Part shown: piece after piece, positions 25,640 through 36,445 of the stretch
How positions within the stretch are numbered: the stretch's first letter is position 1
Layout: every line of letters begins with the position of its first letter
NCBI RefSeq assembly: GCF_008831285.2
Contig: NC_045147.1
Span: forward strand, 14,982,854 to 15,046,853
Length of the DNA: 64,000 nucleotides
Source of the DNA: Nymphaea colorata
Lineage: Eukaryota; Streptophyta; Magnoliopsida; Nymphaeales; Nymphaeaceae
Direction: 5' to 3'
Position numbers and translations under genes: made by a program
The notes under the pieces: generated by a model
What the model was told of the DNA's origin: nothing
Seen by the model: only the letters and a program-made list of their open reading frames with translations
The model's database searches: none

Positions 25640-25781
25640 ATCCTATTAAAAATCTGTTTTTTTTTTTTAGTGTCACTATCCGGCATATTCCTCACATTCT
25701 CCTCACATTTCCAAGCTCACCTTATTATACTTGAGAAGAACCTTACCATTTAAAATTCCAAGACGTTATTTGTGACTATAC
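25640..25781 (-). mobile_element. MITE-like repeat, family M1 fragment
   Basis: A partial copy in inverted orientation. It has TTATTATACTTGAGAAGAACCTT-like sequence, complementary to the GGTTTTTCTCAGGTATAATA block of copy 2, followed by TTTGTGACTATAC at the right end. The far half is missing. Confidence 0.45.
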
Positions 25782-26110
25782 TTTTAACTTGCTCATTCGC
25801 CACCCCCTATCCGCTGAACCCCAACGCCAGAACTAGTGAAAACTTATTGTTCATGATCCAACTCCGGCGACCACGTTGCCCGCTACTCCAAAATATATTA
25901 GATCTAATAACATGCGACGAAAAGCATGCCTGTAGGCAGCCAAATTATATTTAAATACGTTTCAACTCAGATCTACACCAAAAATTGTTCATATATAGAA
26001 CATCGGAACTTAGTCAGAGCCCGGATTAGATTGGAATCCGATGAATATATGCAAAAATTATATTTCTTCATTTTTTTATCCGGAATGATGCTATATTCTG
26101 AGTAGAGTCA

Positions 26111-26192
26111 ATAGCAATTGTAAACCCAAAAGACTTCAGAAAAATCAGAAAATAGCAATTGTAAACCCAAAAAACTTCAGAAAAATCAGAAA
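26111..26192. repeat. 41-bp tandem duplication
   Basis: Two nearly identical adjacent copies beginning ATAGCAATTGTAAACCCAAA, at 26111-26151 and 26152-26192, with one substitution in the middle. Confidence 0.88.
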
Positions 26193-27059
26193 CTTGAAGC
26201 TCATATTTAAGGCGATGGCCACATTGCAGCTTTCTCCGTCCGCAACTGAACACTGAACGCTCAACCCAAACTCCGACGGCCAGTCGGCGATTGGCCCCCC
26301 GGTGGCGTTTTAGTAAAATTTTCAGTGCACAACGTCTTTCTTTCTATTATCTGAATTGAAGGGCCGGTAGTTAAGAACGCCACGTGTCGTCGCGGAAGGC
26401 CGCGGCTCTTTCTTCTTCAATTAAATGAAACTAATGAAACGAGTTAAGTGCCGTGCCCCTCCACCAAGAAAAAGCGTGCGAGGGAGAGAGAGAGAGGAAT
26501 TTATTCGAACAAGAAAGGATGTATAAGAAAATATAAAAGAAAAATGAATGCTCGAATAGTTGGTTGGTCCACACTGACTTTAACTTATAAATAATGCTAA
26601 TCGGTGCAAAATTTGATATATAAATATTTTTTGAAATATTACCGAATATTTTTTTATAGGAATAGAAAATAAACAGTGAGCAAATCTATATGATGTGTAA
26701 GTAAGTACTGACAATACCGATTTTAGGGTTTCTAAAGAAAGCCATCAGTTCAAAATGGTCAGCATGCATTCAACCGCATCACAAACTTAAGAAGGACTTT
26801 ATATAATCACAAAATTCAGGTAGCATCAAATATTAATGAAATCACCATAGGTACAATGGCTACTGGGGCACCACCGGATCTCGATTTGAACTTTTTTTTT
26901 TTTCCCCAAAGATTTGCAGCGGGAACACGCAAACTCCAACGGCTTTCTTTATTAGATAAAGCCGCCGATGGTTCGCTGCCTCAATCAAATGGCTCAGGAT
27001 GCGTTTCTCCAACGCGTTACTTGTACGATGCTGTTAATTTAATAGTTTCACGGAAGAAC

Positions 27060-27480
27060 TGAATTGATGGGGGTGAGAGAGAAGCGAAGGGGTTCGTTTT
27101 CTTCTTCGCCAAGAACGTCGATGGATGGGCAAGCCCGTAACTTCCTTCCCATGGCCGCTTCCCCTTCGAGGGTGAGGTCGAGCCTCTAGGGTTCGGTTCC
27201 GCGACAAAAATGGGACTCGAGCCAGAAGGCATCAGCTCGGTAACAGGTGGATTCTCGCCGGACGCCGCGTGGGCGGTGAGGCTTTGTACCTTTCTCTCTC
27301 GTGTGCCGTCAGCCGGCTTCCGTCCGGATGCCAAGTTGTCGCCTGGTTTTGTGTCCGCCGACTTGCTGCCATGGCTTTTTGTTCCGGCGTGGAGAAGGGA
27401 AGCTCCCTGTATTGGAAGAGGAGCTTGGTCTTTAACTCGGGTTGCAGAAGGGTCCTGAAATGGTCGAGTCTAGATTGGAT
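27060..27480. other. GC-rich patch, unassigned
   Basis: Markedly higher GC than the flanks, with open frames of about 80-105 codons on both strands. None resembles a family I know, and none has a paired splice partner I can defend. It could be a promoter or CpG-rich leader, or part of a transposon. Confidence 0.3.
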
Positions 27481-28620
27481 CCTGTACAGCCAAGATAAGA
27501 TGTAAAAAACGATAGGAACCAAAGAAGTTTTGAAAAATATTCACGATAAAATTCAAACATAAAAAGGGGTCAATCAGGAAGCTTTTTCTTCGGAGAAACA
27601 ATTTTCTGGGTAAGGGTGCTTTATGGTAAGAACAAGAACTTGTTTGAGTTAAGTTAGGAACTGTTTGATTTCCCACCTTAAATCTCTGATTCTAATAAGT
27701 TATATGTGTTTGAGAACTGTGAATTTAAGATCGCCATTATACTTTAACATGGATCTCAAGTCATAGCGAAGTGAGGTCTGACTTGACGCTTTTAAAATGG
27801 AAGTCGTAATGTAATTTTTTCATCTTTCAAACGTAAGCTTTTATATTTTTGTTACAAATAAAGATCTTAAATCCTCGAATTTAAGACCAAAACTATCATA
27901 GATCCGAAGTAATCAAGCACACTCTTCTGTCATTTTGATATGCCAAACAAATGGATAAAATGGACGCCATGTCCATTTCGAGACGAGCCCACATAGACAT
28001 GAGATGATAGTCTTCATGCAAAAAAAAAAAAAACATCGAAGAACGCGGTTCATGTGTTTCCTGCGGTTATTCCATTAGCGCCAAAATGGTTGTAAATTGT
28101 GTTTAATTCAAGAGGGCCCCTATTACCATAGTCTGGTATCTAAAAAATTAAAGCCAACATTCAATTAAAGTATTTACATACATTTAGTTGATCGAAGTCT
28201 GGTCTGTTTGCACTTTGCACTTTCTCTCTTTATCAGGGTAAAGGCGAAGCTGACTTCCATGAACATGTGGTTTTAAAAGCTCGAACCTTCATTTTTTCCA
28301 AAGCAAGACAACTTTATTTTACATGCTTGAGAAGCCCATTTTCCAGGACTATGAAACTTCTTTTTAATTTTTTTTTTATTTCCGATCTTATTTCTTGATC
28401 AAACATGTCAAGAGTTTCAAGAATAATTAAGGACAACAAAGTATGTACAATTGATTACTATAGATGATTGTTATGGTAACATGAAGTGTCACAACCAACT
28501 GCTTGGACTGTATAAGCATAGACGATGCACGACGGATGCAGCTCATTAAAAAACCTGCGCTCATTTGAGAAGAGAATAAATTCAGAAGAAAAAGAACCCT
28601 GCAGGAATCATTTTCATTAC

Positions 28621-28694
28621 CTCTATCTGCTTATGTAGTCTCCTTTGTACCTCCATTTGCATTCTCCGGGCTTCTGATATGTGCATACTCCTAC
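28621..28694 (-). pseudogene. Orphan MYB-CC coiled-coil exon (PHR1-like family), gene remnant
   Basis: A 74-bp minus-strand segment encodes HISEARRMQMEVQRRLHKQIE. This closely matches the MYB-CC motif of PHR1/PHL phosphate-starvation transcription factors (family form roughly QISEALRMQMEVQ.RLHEQLE). It is bounded by an AG acceptor (TGCTAG|GT) and a GT donor (GAG|GTAATG), as expected of the internal MYB-CC exon. I could not find the MYB DNA-binding exon upstream or the following LRIEAQGKYLQ exon downstream within several kb. It is therefore probably a broken or captured gene fragment. Alternatively, distant exons lie beyond unusually long introns. Confidence 0.6.
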
Positions 28695-29991
28695 CTAGCA
28701 GAATACCATTTAACCTGATCACTGAATTTCTTATGGGGTTGCTTCCGTAGCCTGAATCACTACATGGTAGAGCCACTCAAAATTCAGGTATAACAAATTA
28801 GTGATGAAGAAGCAGGTTAGTTAATATCTTGAGAAAATCACGTCCAGGAAAAAAGTGACAGAAGAATAGCCAATACGACCACCACCAAATGCAAAGAGTA
28901 AAGCAAGAAAACTAACTGGAGTTTTCAACTTTTACTTTGGTGATTCTAGATCACTTTCAAAACTCATGCCATGACCTGCAAGCAAAACTCATTGATTAGC
29001 AGGAAATCCTGTTTACTTTGGTTACCATACATTAGAAAAGCCAAAATAGGTTAAATTACCCTTCTGAGAATGCAGCAGAGATGCATATACCCATGAAGAA
29101 TGTGAAAATCATGGATAAAACTTGGATGATACACTTTCTCAAGAAAGCTGTAGTATATGGTTGTTGAATATAAAAGCAACATTCACAATCATTGAATCTT
29201 TCTTGTAAACAATTGCTTGACCTGAATTGAACAAATGGCTGTAAAAAATGCTTTACCTGGTTTAGTTCATCAAATGATTCAGTGAACAAAACACATATTT
29301 GACATGTTTAACAGATAAAATTAGACTTATTTTGCTAATATTTGACATTCTTCTGCAATAGGATAAAGCTACATATCACAATATTCCTCCTTAATCTATG
29401 CGACTGGTTTCACTTATTTGAATCTAGTGTCTTTGAGATCATTGTAGTTTTAATACCCATGTTGGAAATTCAAATCTCTATCACCAATCTTCTTAATTGC
29501 CTCAATATCTTTATGGATTTATGCATGTCTGCAAACTTCAGAGTCTACTGCATCAACTTAGGCGAAGTGGCAGCATGTAGTCCCATTAGAATTTCCATCA
29601 ACATGCCTTTGACAGAAAAGTGGAACTTGTTCAAAGTTTTTCATTTTACAGACCAATATGCACAATGTATTACATATTTGGTCAGTTGCTGCTGCTTCTG
29701 AAGAGATATCTTGTTCCTTCTTTTAGTATTGATAGGCCCTGGCAGAGGGAGAAAATGAAGGACTGAAAGCATTTGCTTATGTCTGATGTCAAGACCATGC
29801 AGAACAGTGCTATTAAATTAAAAGGGAGACGAGGAAAAAGATCCATTTATCTAGTCACTGTCTGACCTTTGATGATATTAAGCAAAGGTGGAACGGTGGA
29901 TTCCTTCTTCCATTTAAGAAAAAGGAAGGGTTTGAGCTAGTAACACTTTTCCAAGAAGGCTTATCCATGTAAAAGAGTTATATATATAAAT

Positions 29992-30018
<27 letters not shown>
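29992..30018. repeat. (CA)n microsatellite
   Basis: About 13 CA units following a short TA run. Confidence 0.92.
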
Positions 30019-30023
<5 letters not shown>

Positions 30024-32372
30024 AGTATGGCATTTAGACGGATTAATATATAGCATGAGACTAAATTTAAGCCTTAAACTGTGATTGTATTTGTATGCAA
30101 CATTATTAAGTGCTTCTAGAAAACTACCACATAGATGACAACATTAGACAGTTATCATTAAAATGTGTTACGTTTTGGAAAACAAACCTCTGCTCAGATT
30201 TGGGATCAATGGACCGAATAGTCAAGAAAATAGGGTAAGAAAGATTCGCCATAGAATCCCCTTCACTTCCTGCATGTCCAATGCCTTTGCACCTTCTCCA
30301 GCCACAGCCTGTGTATGAGAGGGCGAAGAGATAGAGAGAACTTGAAGGATCAATGGTGAGTAGTGGGGAGGAGAAGACTGGGGTAGAATGGTCTAAGGAG
30401 GCAGGACTCCACCATCATTTTTCTTTTTTTAGTTTAGAACATCTTCCTTGTCAATATCATTTATCTTTTGGAGAAAGAACCGAGCATGATCATACCAACA
30501 TTAACAGTTGCAGCCAGATACAGTCGTTTCCTGTTGCAATCCCTCAGATTCTACTGCAGTTTCATAACCTCCCTTCTAAACCAGATGGTTTTCCACTCTT
30601 CTTCTAAACCTGTGGAGGATGGGTGCAGATGATACTTTTAGTGATTTACGATCATGTGAGAGAAACGGTCTGAAAGGAAGTGTTGACCTGAAAGAACAGG
30701 CCCTGATCATGTTATGGAAACTGCAGAAATGAAGGCAAATAGCTCGCTATTATTATAATCTATCTATGGTGAATATCATTGTTGAGAAGAATAAGGGCAC
30801 GCCACTGTCAGATCTACTTTGTGCTAAACATAACCTTGGATCAGGTTGTCACATTCAGTTCTACATTCAAGCAACAGAAGCACATGGAAATGTAGCTACT
30901 AATTTCACTGCTATGGGAGAGAAAGTACTCACGAGTCATCTTTGTTTTCTTCAAAGGGTACAATCTCAATCCTCATTGGTAGATATATGGGTGAAAGTAC
31001 GTGCATGGCCTTATATTTCTTAAAAGGTTTCATAACAATTTCGTTAAGTGAATTTTTCAGTAATTTGTGGATCCTATCACAGTAACAATATAGCTATGGG
31101 ATAAATTGATAATAGCTTCTAAGGCAAAATGTCAGAAACTGAGAGTACAAAGGGACCTTGATTCTTAGGAGCTGCTAGCAGAATCACTCAGTAGGTCTGA
31201 CGTCTAAACACAATAACGATTCCAGCTGCGGATCTCATTTCTCAAACAATACTACTTTAAATTGCACTTAGATACCACTTCTTAATTGTGGATTTGTATT
31301 GATTTGTCAATAGTTCACGTAATTTCACATCACTTTTTAATAGTTTTCTTCTTTACTTCTCATTCAGTTCAAAGTACGTTAATTGATGAAGTGAGAGGGG
31401 CACTCGAATGATTTTCTCAATCCAGGGGGCAAGAAACAATACAGTCCTCCGCCATTGGCTGAAGGAGGGGACACAGATTCCCTGCACTTGCCAAATGTGT
31501 GTGTGTGGCGATCAGGCCTGAAGGGATTTCAAGTGTAAATGGGCCAAAAGATGCTGGAGATTGGACTAGCCAATGGTTATTTGGTGGCTATAGAAGAAGA
31601 AAAATGCTGAGCTTCATGATAGAGGGGAAAAGAGGCAGAGGAGACTGATGGGACATTTACAGGGTGGAGTGATTCGTTTTCTCTGATAGAAAGTTTGTGG
31701 GGCAGTCTCAGAAAATTGCAGTGACACTGCGATCGGCTGCTGCGTACTCAAGGGCTTCGTTGAGATTTGGAACTTGGAAGTTGGGAGGCAGACGAGCTAT
31801 TCGATGGCCTATTGGCCAACTTCTCTTGCTAAGTGGATGCATTGGAGTGCAGGGAGCGGGGAGCCCCTTCTCATTGGAGGCGGAAACTGAGAGATGCCAT
31901 TCTACTCAGCATGGAATTGGGCTGGCTGGTTATTACACAGCCCATAGATGGAGTTTATAAATTTGTGATTTTGGAATCAAGTCCGGATACTAGGACAATG
32001 CAGTTGCTGAATTTGTGTAAGAGCTGGTTCATTATCAGATCTTCCAGCGTGCAGGGGTTCTTCATCTGTTGTACACTGCTGGTTTTTTAGCTGCAACAAA
32101 AGTCTTCTAACCTCATAAGCATGTCAGCTAGTACAATACTTTTAACCCCTTCTTCAATAAAGTTGGTTATATATGTCACCTCAATCAATACACGTAATTT
32201 TATGCATCATTTTAAGTATAAAAAAACCATGATTATTATACAACAATCTTTTTGCATGAATAAAAAAAGACAAAAAAAAAAGGATTTGATAAAGGAAAAA
32301 TTTGTAGTTCATATATATCTCGTTATAACTAATATACTCATTTAAATAGTAAAAAAACGTTTTTGCTTTTTT

Positions 32373-32665
32373 GTCTCACTTATACCGTTATCTCATTATC
32401 TCTAAATATTTTATTATCCCATACTTATGTTTAGTGCTATCTCATAAATCCATCTATTATCTCATTGTCTTATAAATATTTTATTATCTCATAAATATTA
32501 TATCATACTTATGTTTAGCGTTATCTCATGCATATATCTATTACCTCACAAACATTATCTTATACTTATGTTTTGAGTTATCTCATACATTCATCTATTT
32601 GTTATCTCATTATCTCGTAAATCTTTTGTTATCTCATAAACATTATCTCAAACTTATTTGTTATT
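32373..32665. repeat. Degenerate TTATCTCAT minisatellite
   Basis: Roughly 290 bp built from recurring TTATCTCAT, AAATATTTTATTATC and ACTTATGTTTAG blocks. A higher-order period of about 100 bp contains blocks such as CATACTTATGTTTAG followed by GT/GCTATCTCAT. No coding potential. Confidence 0.8.
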
Positions 32666-33373
32666 TAATGTATATTTGTTATGCATGCACATGCAATGTT
32701 TAGGTATAAAAGTAAATGTACATGTTGGTAATAGGGTCCACTCTTAGCTATTTTTGTATTGTATGTCTAGGTGGTGCACGTAACTCGATCTCCTTTTTCA
32801 ACTAGAGATCACCTTATACCTATGAGAATTCAATCAAACACGAACACATGTCCGAACCAACTATCAGCTTGTCTAGCTATGCTACACCTCTTATTGGAGC
32901 CGGTGTTGCGTACACTTTATTTGGAAGGAAACAAGTTGAAGGGACAACTAGCCTAGAGAGAAAATAATGTCCTTCCATGGTTTGGACTTTCAACTTTTTC
33001 TTTGACTTTGGCACGTTAGGATGGTCAAGTGGTAGTCGAGATAGATTCATATGCAAAGCAGGTTATGTGTATGTTCCTGTGTGTGCAATAACCAAAGCAA
33101 CCTCATTAAAATAAAACAACTTTTTAAGAGGGTAAAAAAGAAATGGTCAAAAAGTGAAAAGCCTAACATGTCTACTTATTTTATAAAAAAAAAATCAAAA
33201 AATACCCCCACCCCCCTTGGGTACATAAGTGGTCTAAATCACCTGTCTACATTGCAAAGCACCATTACTCCAAGTTGATAAGGTGGAATCGTATTTGGTT
33301 CATGGAACGGAGATTGTATAAGCCAGCCTTGTATACATAAACTTTTAGCTAAGATGCATCAATAGTTTAAATT

Positions 33374-33648
33374 AAGTTTGGGCGTTGGGCCGGGTAGGAA
33401 AAAACCTGGCCTGGGCAAGACCCGGGCCTGATAAGCCGGCTCGGGTCCGCCCGGCCGGGCCCCACCCGTTAAGCCCGTTTAGATTAAAAAATTAATTTTT
33501 AAAATATATTTTATATTAAAAAATTATTTTATAATTAAAAAATATTTTTAAATTTTAAATGGGTCGGGCCGGGCCAAAGATGAGACCCAAGCTATTGGAT
33601 CTGGCCGGCCCTTACCAGGCCGGATCGGGCCAGCCGATGCCCACCCTT
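33374..33648. mobile_element. GC-rich MITE (GGGCCGGGCC type) with 10-bp target duplication
   Basis: A 275-bp element flanked by a perfect direct repeat AGTTTAAATT (33364-33373 and 33649-33658). The ends are imperfect inverted repeats: AAGTTTGGGCGTTGGGCC at the left against AAGGGTGGGCATCGGCTGGCC read inward from the right. GGCCCG-rich arms flank an AT-rich centre, a pattern common in plant non-autonomous DNA elements. It has no coding capacity. Confidence 0.72.
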
Positions 33649-34399
33649 AGTTTAAATTGTAAATTTCAAGGGTCACTTATTATATAGATAAATAAAAATG
33701 AAAGAGGCAGCCAGATATAAACAAGCCAACTTTTATGAGCTGGTTGGCCTGCACCCGCCTCCCCTACTGGTGCATGTCATCCTGGCTGCCACCAACAGTG
33801 AGTGCCCTATTTTAGACTACCACGTGCTACTGTCATTAAATTTCAAAATTAATTATTAAAATTTTCATTATTTATTTATTGTTATAAAAGAAAAGTCTTT
33901 AAATTTTTTCTTTTTTTAAGGCCTATTCATAACGACAAATCAATTAGTTGGAACCAGCAGCCTTACCGATTTAGCTCAAAAACCCTTCACTGTTGAAAAA
34001 TGATTGAAAAACAATATGTGGCGCCTCTCTTGAATCGCCCCACAGGAGTGAACTAGTTTTTGATCTCCATTCATTCAATCCCCGGAAGGTAACCGGGAAC
34101 AGCAACCTAATTCTTGCTAATCCAGACAGCTCCTGCATCAAGTTCAAGTTTGTTGCCTTTTTTAACCAGCCGAACTCGAGGCATCGACATCCCAGATGAT
34201 CTCAATGATGCATTAAAAGAAAAACTGAAACATAGAAAGCTATTTATTATTACATAATTCAGAGTAGAACTCGAGAATAGTTACTAGGACAAAGAACAGA
34301 GTGGATGGCCTCATCTAACAATTAAGGACACCATCCTAATGAACCTTATTTCATAGACGTGGACACATTCATGGTTTGGAAGCATACAATTTTCCAGAC

Positions 34400-34590
34400 T
34401 TAAGCAGCAGTGAACATCAGCGCTGCCTGCATGAAGAGCTCATATGTGAAAGTAGCGGAGCCCGGGCTTCTCTCCTGCTCCTTGAACGTTTCAGTCAGCC
34501 CCTGCGTCAATGGACAACCACTCATCAGTTTGCAGGTTGTCAATAGAGTGCCTTCACGACAACCACCGTGAAACTCTCTCTTTCTTTTTT

Positions 34591-34622
<32 letters not shown>

Positions 34623-36162
34623 GAGGGGAAAGGTCGGGACAAGGTCCGCATTAGGCCACACTGTTGCCTAACCACATTTTTTCTGAATTGTCAAGATTGT
34701 GGATGAACTGCTGAAGAACGGAAAAGTAAAACTGGTCTAGAATTAATAAAGGCCTGACAGCTAGTAGAGCGCCTGCACCGTAGATTGTGAATATATGATG
34801 ATACATGAAGATGCTCTTACCTTAACAATGACGCAGCACCTGCAAAAGAAAGTACCATAAACTTATCAGTAAGGCACATATTTAACCCACAGAATGCTGT
34901 GAACAATTTAGGGAAGGAAACAACAGAAGCTACATGAGCTTGAAAACCAGAGCTAATCCAAGCTCCTAAAGTGGGGATCAATGGAAACGGGCATCAGCAG
35001 GGGCATGGCTTAAGTAAGCAAGCGTTAGAGTAAGCACGATGAAAGGAGAGCAAGAGCATATCCACTATCTGGTGTTTTATGTAGTTGGCAGTATTAAAAT
35101 ATCCTTGTTTTGGCATCTCAGCAGTTCATGGCATGCATTAAGCAATCCTAAAGCCAAGAGCAGGCGTTGAGATGTCAAAACACAGAAAATGCATGCCTTG
35201 CATATTGCTTGTTAATTTTTCCAAACTTCTAATTTAATTTTCTGGCTACTGTTATGGGACTCTACTTCACCTAATCAAGGAAAAGCAGAGGGTTCTTCGT
35301 TTAAGTCTAGAAGATGAGAGTCAGATGATGAGTACATACTGTATGAACTTGTCGTATGGAACACCGTTGCTGCGCTTCTCGCGAATGTACGTAGCGATCA
35401 TGAGATTGACGGCCTGGGGAGAAACGGGGAAACCCAGGCTGTTGAGAGCGGTCCTCAGTTCATTGCCGTGTATGACTCCATCCCTGTCCTTGTCCGCCTT
35501 GCAGAAGACATCCTGCAGATCGAACCATACCGAAACAAAATAATTTGTTTGCACTGAAGGAGCACTAACTTAAGTACTTCAATGAAGCCATTCATGAATA
35601 TTGACGTACCCTCCATCGCTTCAGACTGTTGAAAAGAACCACAAATTCCCCGGGCCCTGCAAGTTGAACACGTAGAATAATTAAGCAACTCAAGTTTTCA
35701 GTTCGTACACGCACAATCCTTTATAGATTCTGATGATATAACTCACATACTGCCTATTTAACATTTTTCTGAAGAAACAGAAGGTTTTTCCTAAAGTGGA
35801 TTACATAGTGGATGAGTTATAAATCATTAAATGAATTATTCAGACGATCGGGCGTCTAAAAGGAGAAGAGTTGTACAGAGCAGAAGGGGAGGGCGAGCTA
35901 ATTTACCAATGCGGCTGCGGGTGGCGTCCTTGGAGAAGGTGCACATGAAGAAGCGGACGGTTCGGTCGGTGAAGGTGTGGTTGCACTTGGTCAGCGCCGT
36001 CCGCAGCTCGCACTCGTCAATGGTGCCACTGCAGTCCTTGTCCACGGCGTCGAAGGCCTTGATGACCTTCTGGTCCGTCCCCGGCGGGAAGGTGCAAGGT
36101 TGCGCCGCGAAGCCGAACGGGTCGTACTTTTCGCCGTCGCGTTGATTTTGGCAAGAGGCCAT
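34400..36162 (-). CDS. Penta-EF-hand calcium-binding protein, CML49/50-like (copy A)
   Basis: Probable calcium sensor of the plant penta-EF-hand family (relatives of ALG-2/sorcin and Arabidopsis CML49/50); cellular role unknown. Coding exons in transcript order: 35907-36162, 35610-35656, 35340-35512, 34821-34839, 34400-34501. The total is 597 nt, or 198 residues, with all junctions GT-AG and in frame. A first EF loop DKDCSGTIDECE (residues 41-52) and a second DKDRDGVIHGNE (108-119) keep the ligand pattern. The tail FIQCCVIVKGLTETFKEQE...FTYELFMQAALMF is the family's C-terminal signature with a degenerate last hand. Unlike CML49/50 it lacks a long Gly/Pro/Tyr-rich N-terminus and starts MASCQNQRDGEKYDPFGF. 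A GT microsatellite (34595-34622) lies in its last intron. It is a paralogue of the gene at 41623-44215. Confidence 0.92.
34595..34622. repeat. (GT)n microsatellite in the last intron of PEF copy A
   Basis: About 14 GT units after a T-run, between exons 34400-34501 and 34821-34839. Confidence 0.92.
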
Positions 36163-36445
36163 CTTGGGAGTGGCTGCGGAGAGCTTTTAGATCTGCCTGT
36201 GCTGTATCGTGAGAGGAAATCGGTTGCTAACTCTTGTTGGTTCAGCTGGTACTCTGTGTTCGCCCTGCAGCGCCTCCTCCCCTTTATATGGAGGAGAATG
36301 CGGCCACCATGAATCGGCGTGACAGACACGCCATTGCGAATTCTCTTTCTCTTCCTTTCCTTGCGGATGATAAGGCATTGCAGACCAGGGCCGGAAGTAC
36401 TTTGAGCTTTTCTATCTTATCGTTTCCTTCCCTTCCCTAGTCAAA
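36163..36445 (-). promoter_or_regulatory. Proximal promoter of PEF copy A (duplicated in copy B)
   Basis: Minus-strand TATA sequence ATATAAA at plus 36283-36289, about 120 bp before the ATG. A perfect interrupted palindrome GGCGTGACAGACACGCC (plus orientation) sits at 36316-36332. The whole block, including CCCTGGTCTG and TTATCATC boxes further up, aligns with 41385-41622 on the other strand. GCGTGT resembles the CGTG core bound by calmodulin-regulated CAMTA factors; that is inference. Confidence 0.75.

Larger units (their letters stand above)
23231..28620. other. Intergenic region upstream of the myosin gene
   Basis: 23.2-23.6 kb is GC-rich and includes a 14-bp stem inverted repeat. 24-26.3 kb is AT-rich, with a diverged repeat pair around AATCACTTAAGTA (near 24925 and 25180), a 39-bp tandem duplication (25279), an M1 MITE fragment and a 41-bp tandem duplication (26111). 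27.06-27.48 kb is a GC-rich patch open on both strands. I found no protein family I recognise. Confidence 0.6.
28695..34399. other. Intergenic, repeat-rich
   Basis: No recognised gene. Contents: a CA microsatellite (29992-30018), a moderately GC-rich stretch at 31.4-32.1 kb with unassigned open frames, a TTATCTCAT minisatellite (32373-32665) and a GC-rich MITE (33374-33648). Other open frames of 60-120 codons here lack any family resemblance. Confidence 0.6.

Noticed and set aside
27017..27522. Overlapping minus-strand frames of 96-105 codons in a GC-rich patch
   Set aside because: No family resemblance, and frames are open on both strands as expected from high GC.
29342..29701. 119-codon plus-strand Cys/Leu-rich frame
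   Set aside because: No motif; starts within AT-rich spacer and lacks gene context.
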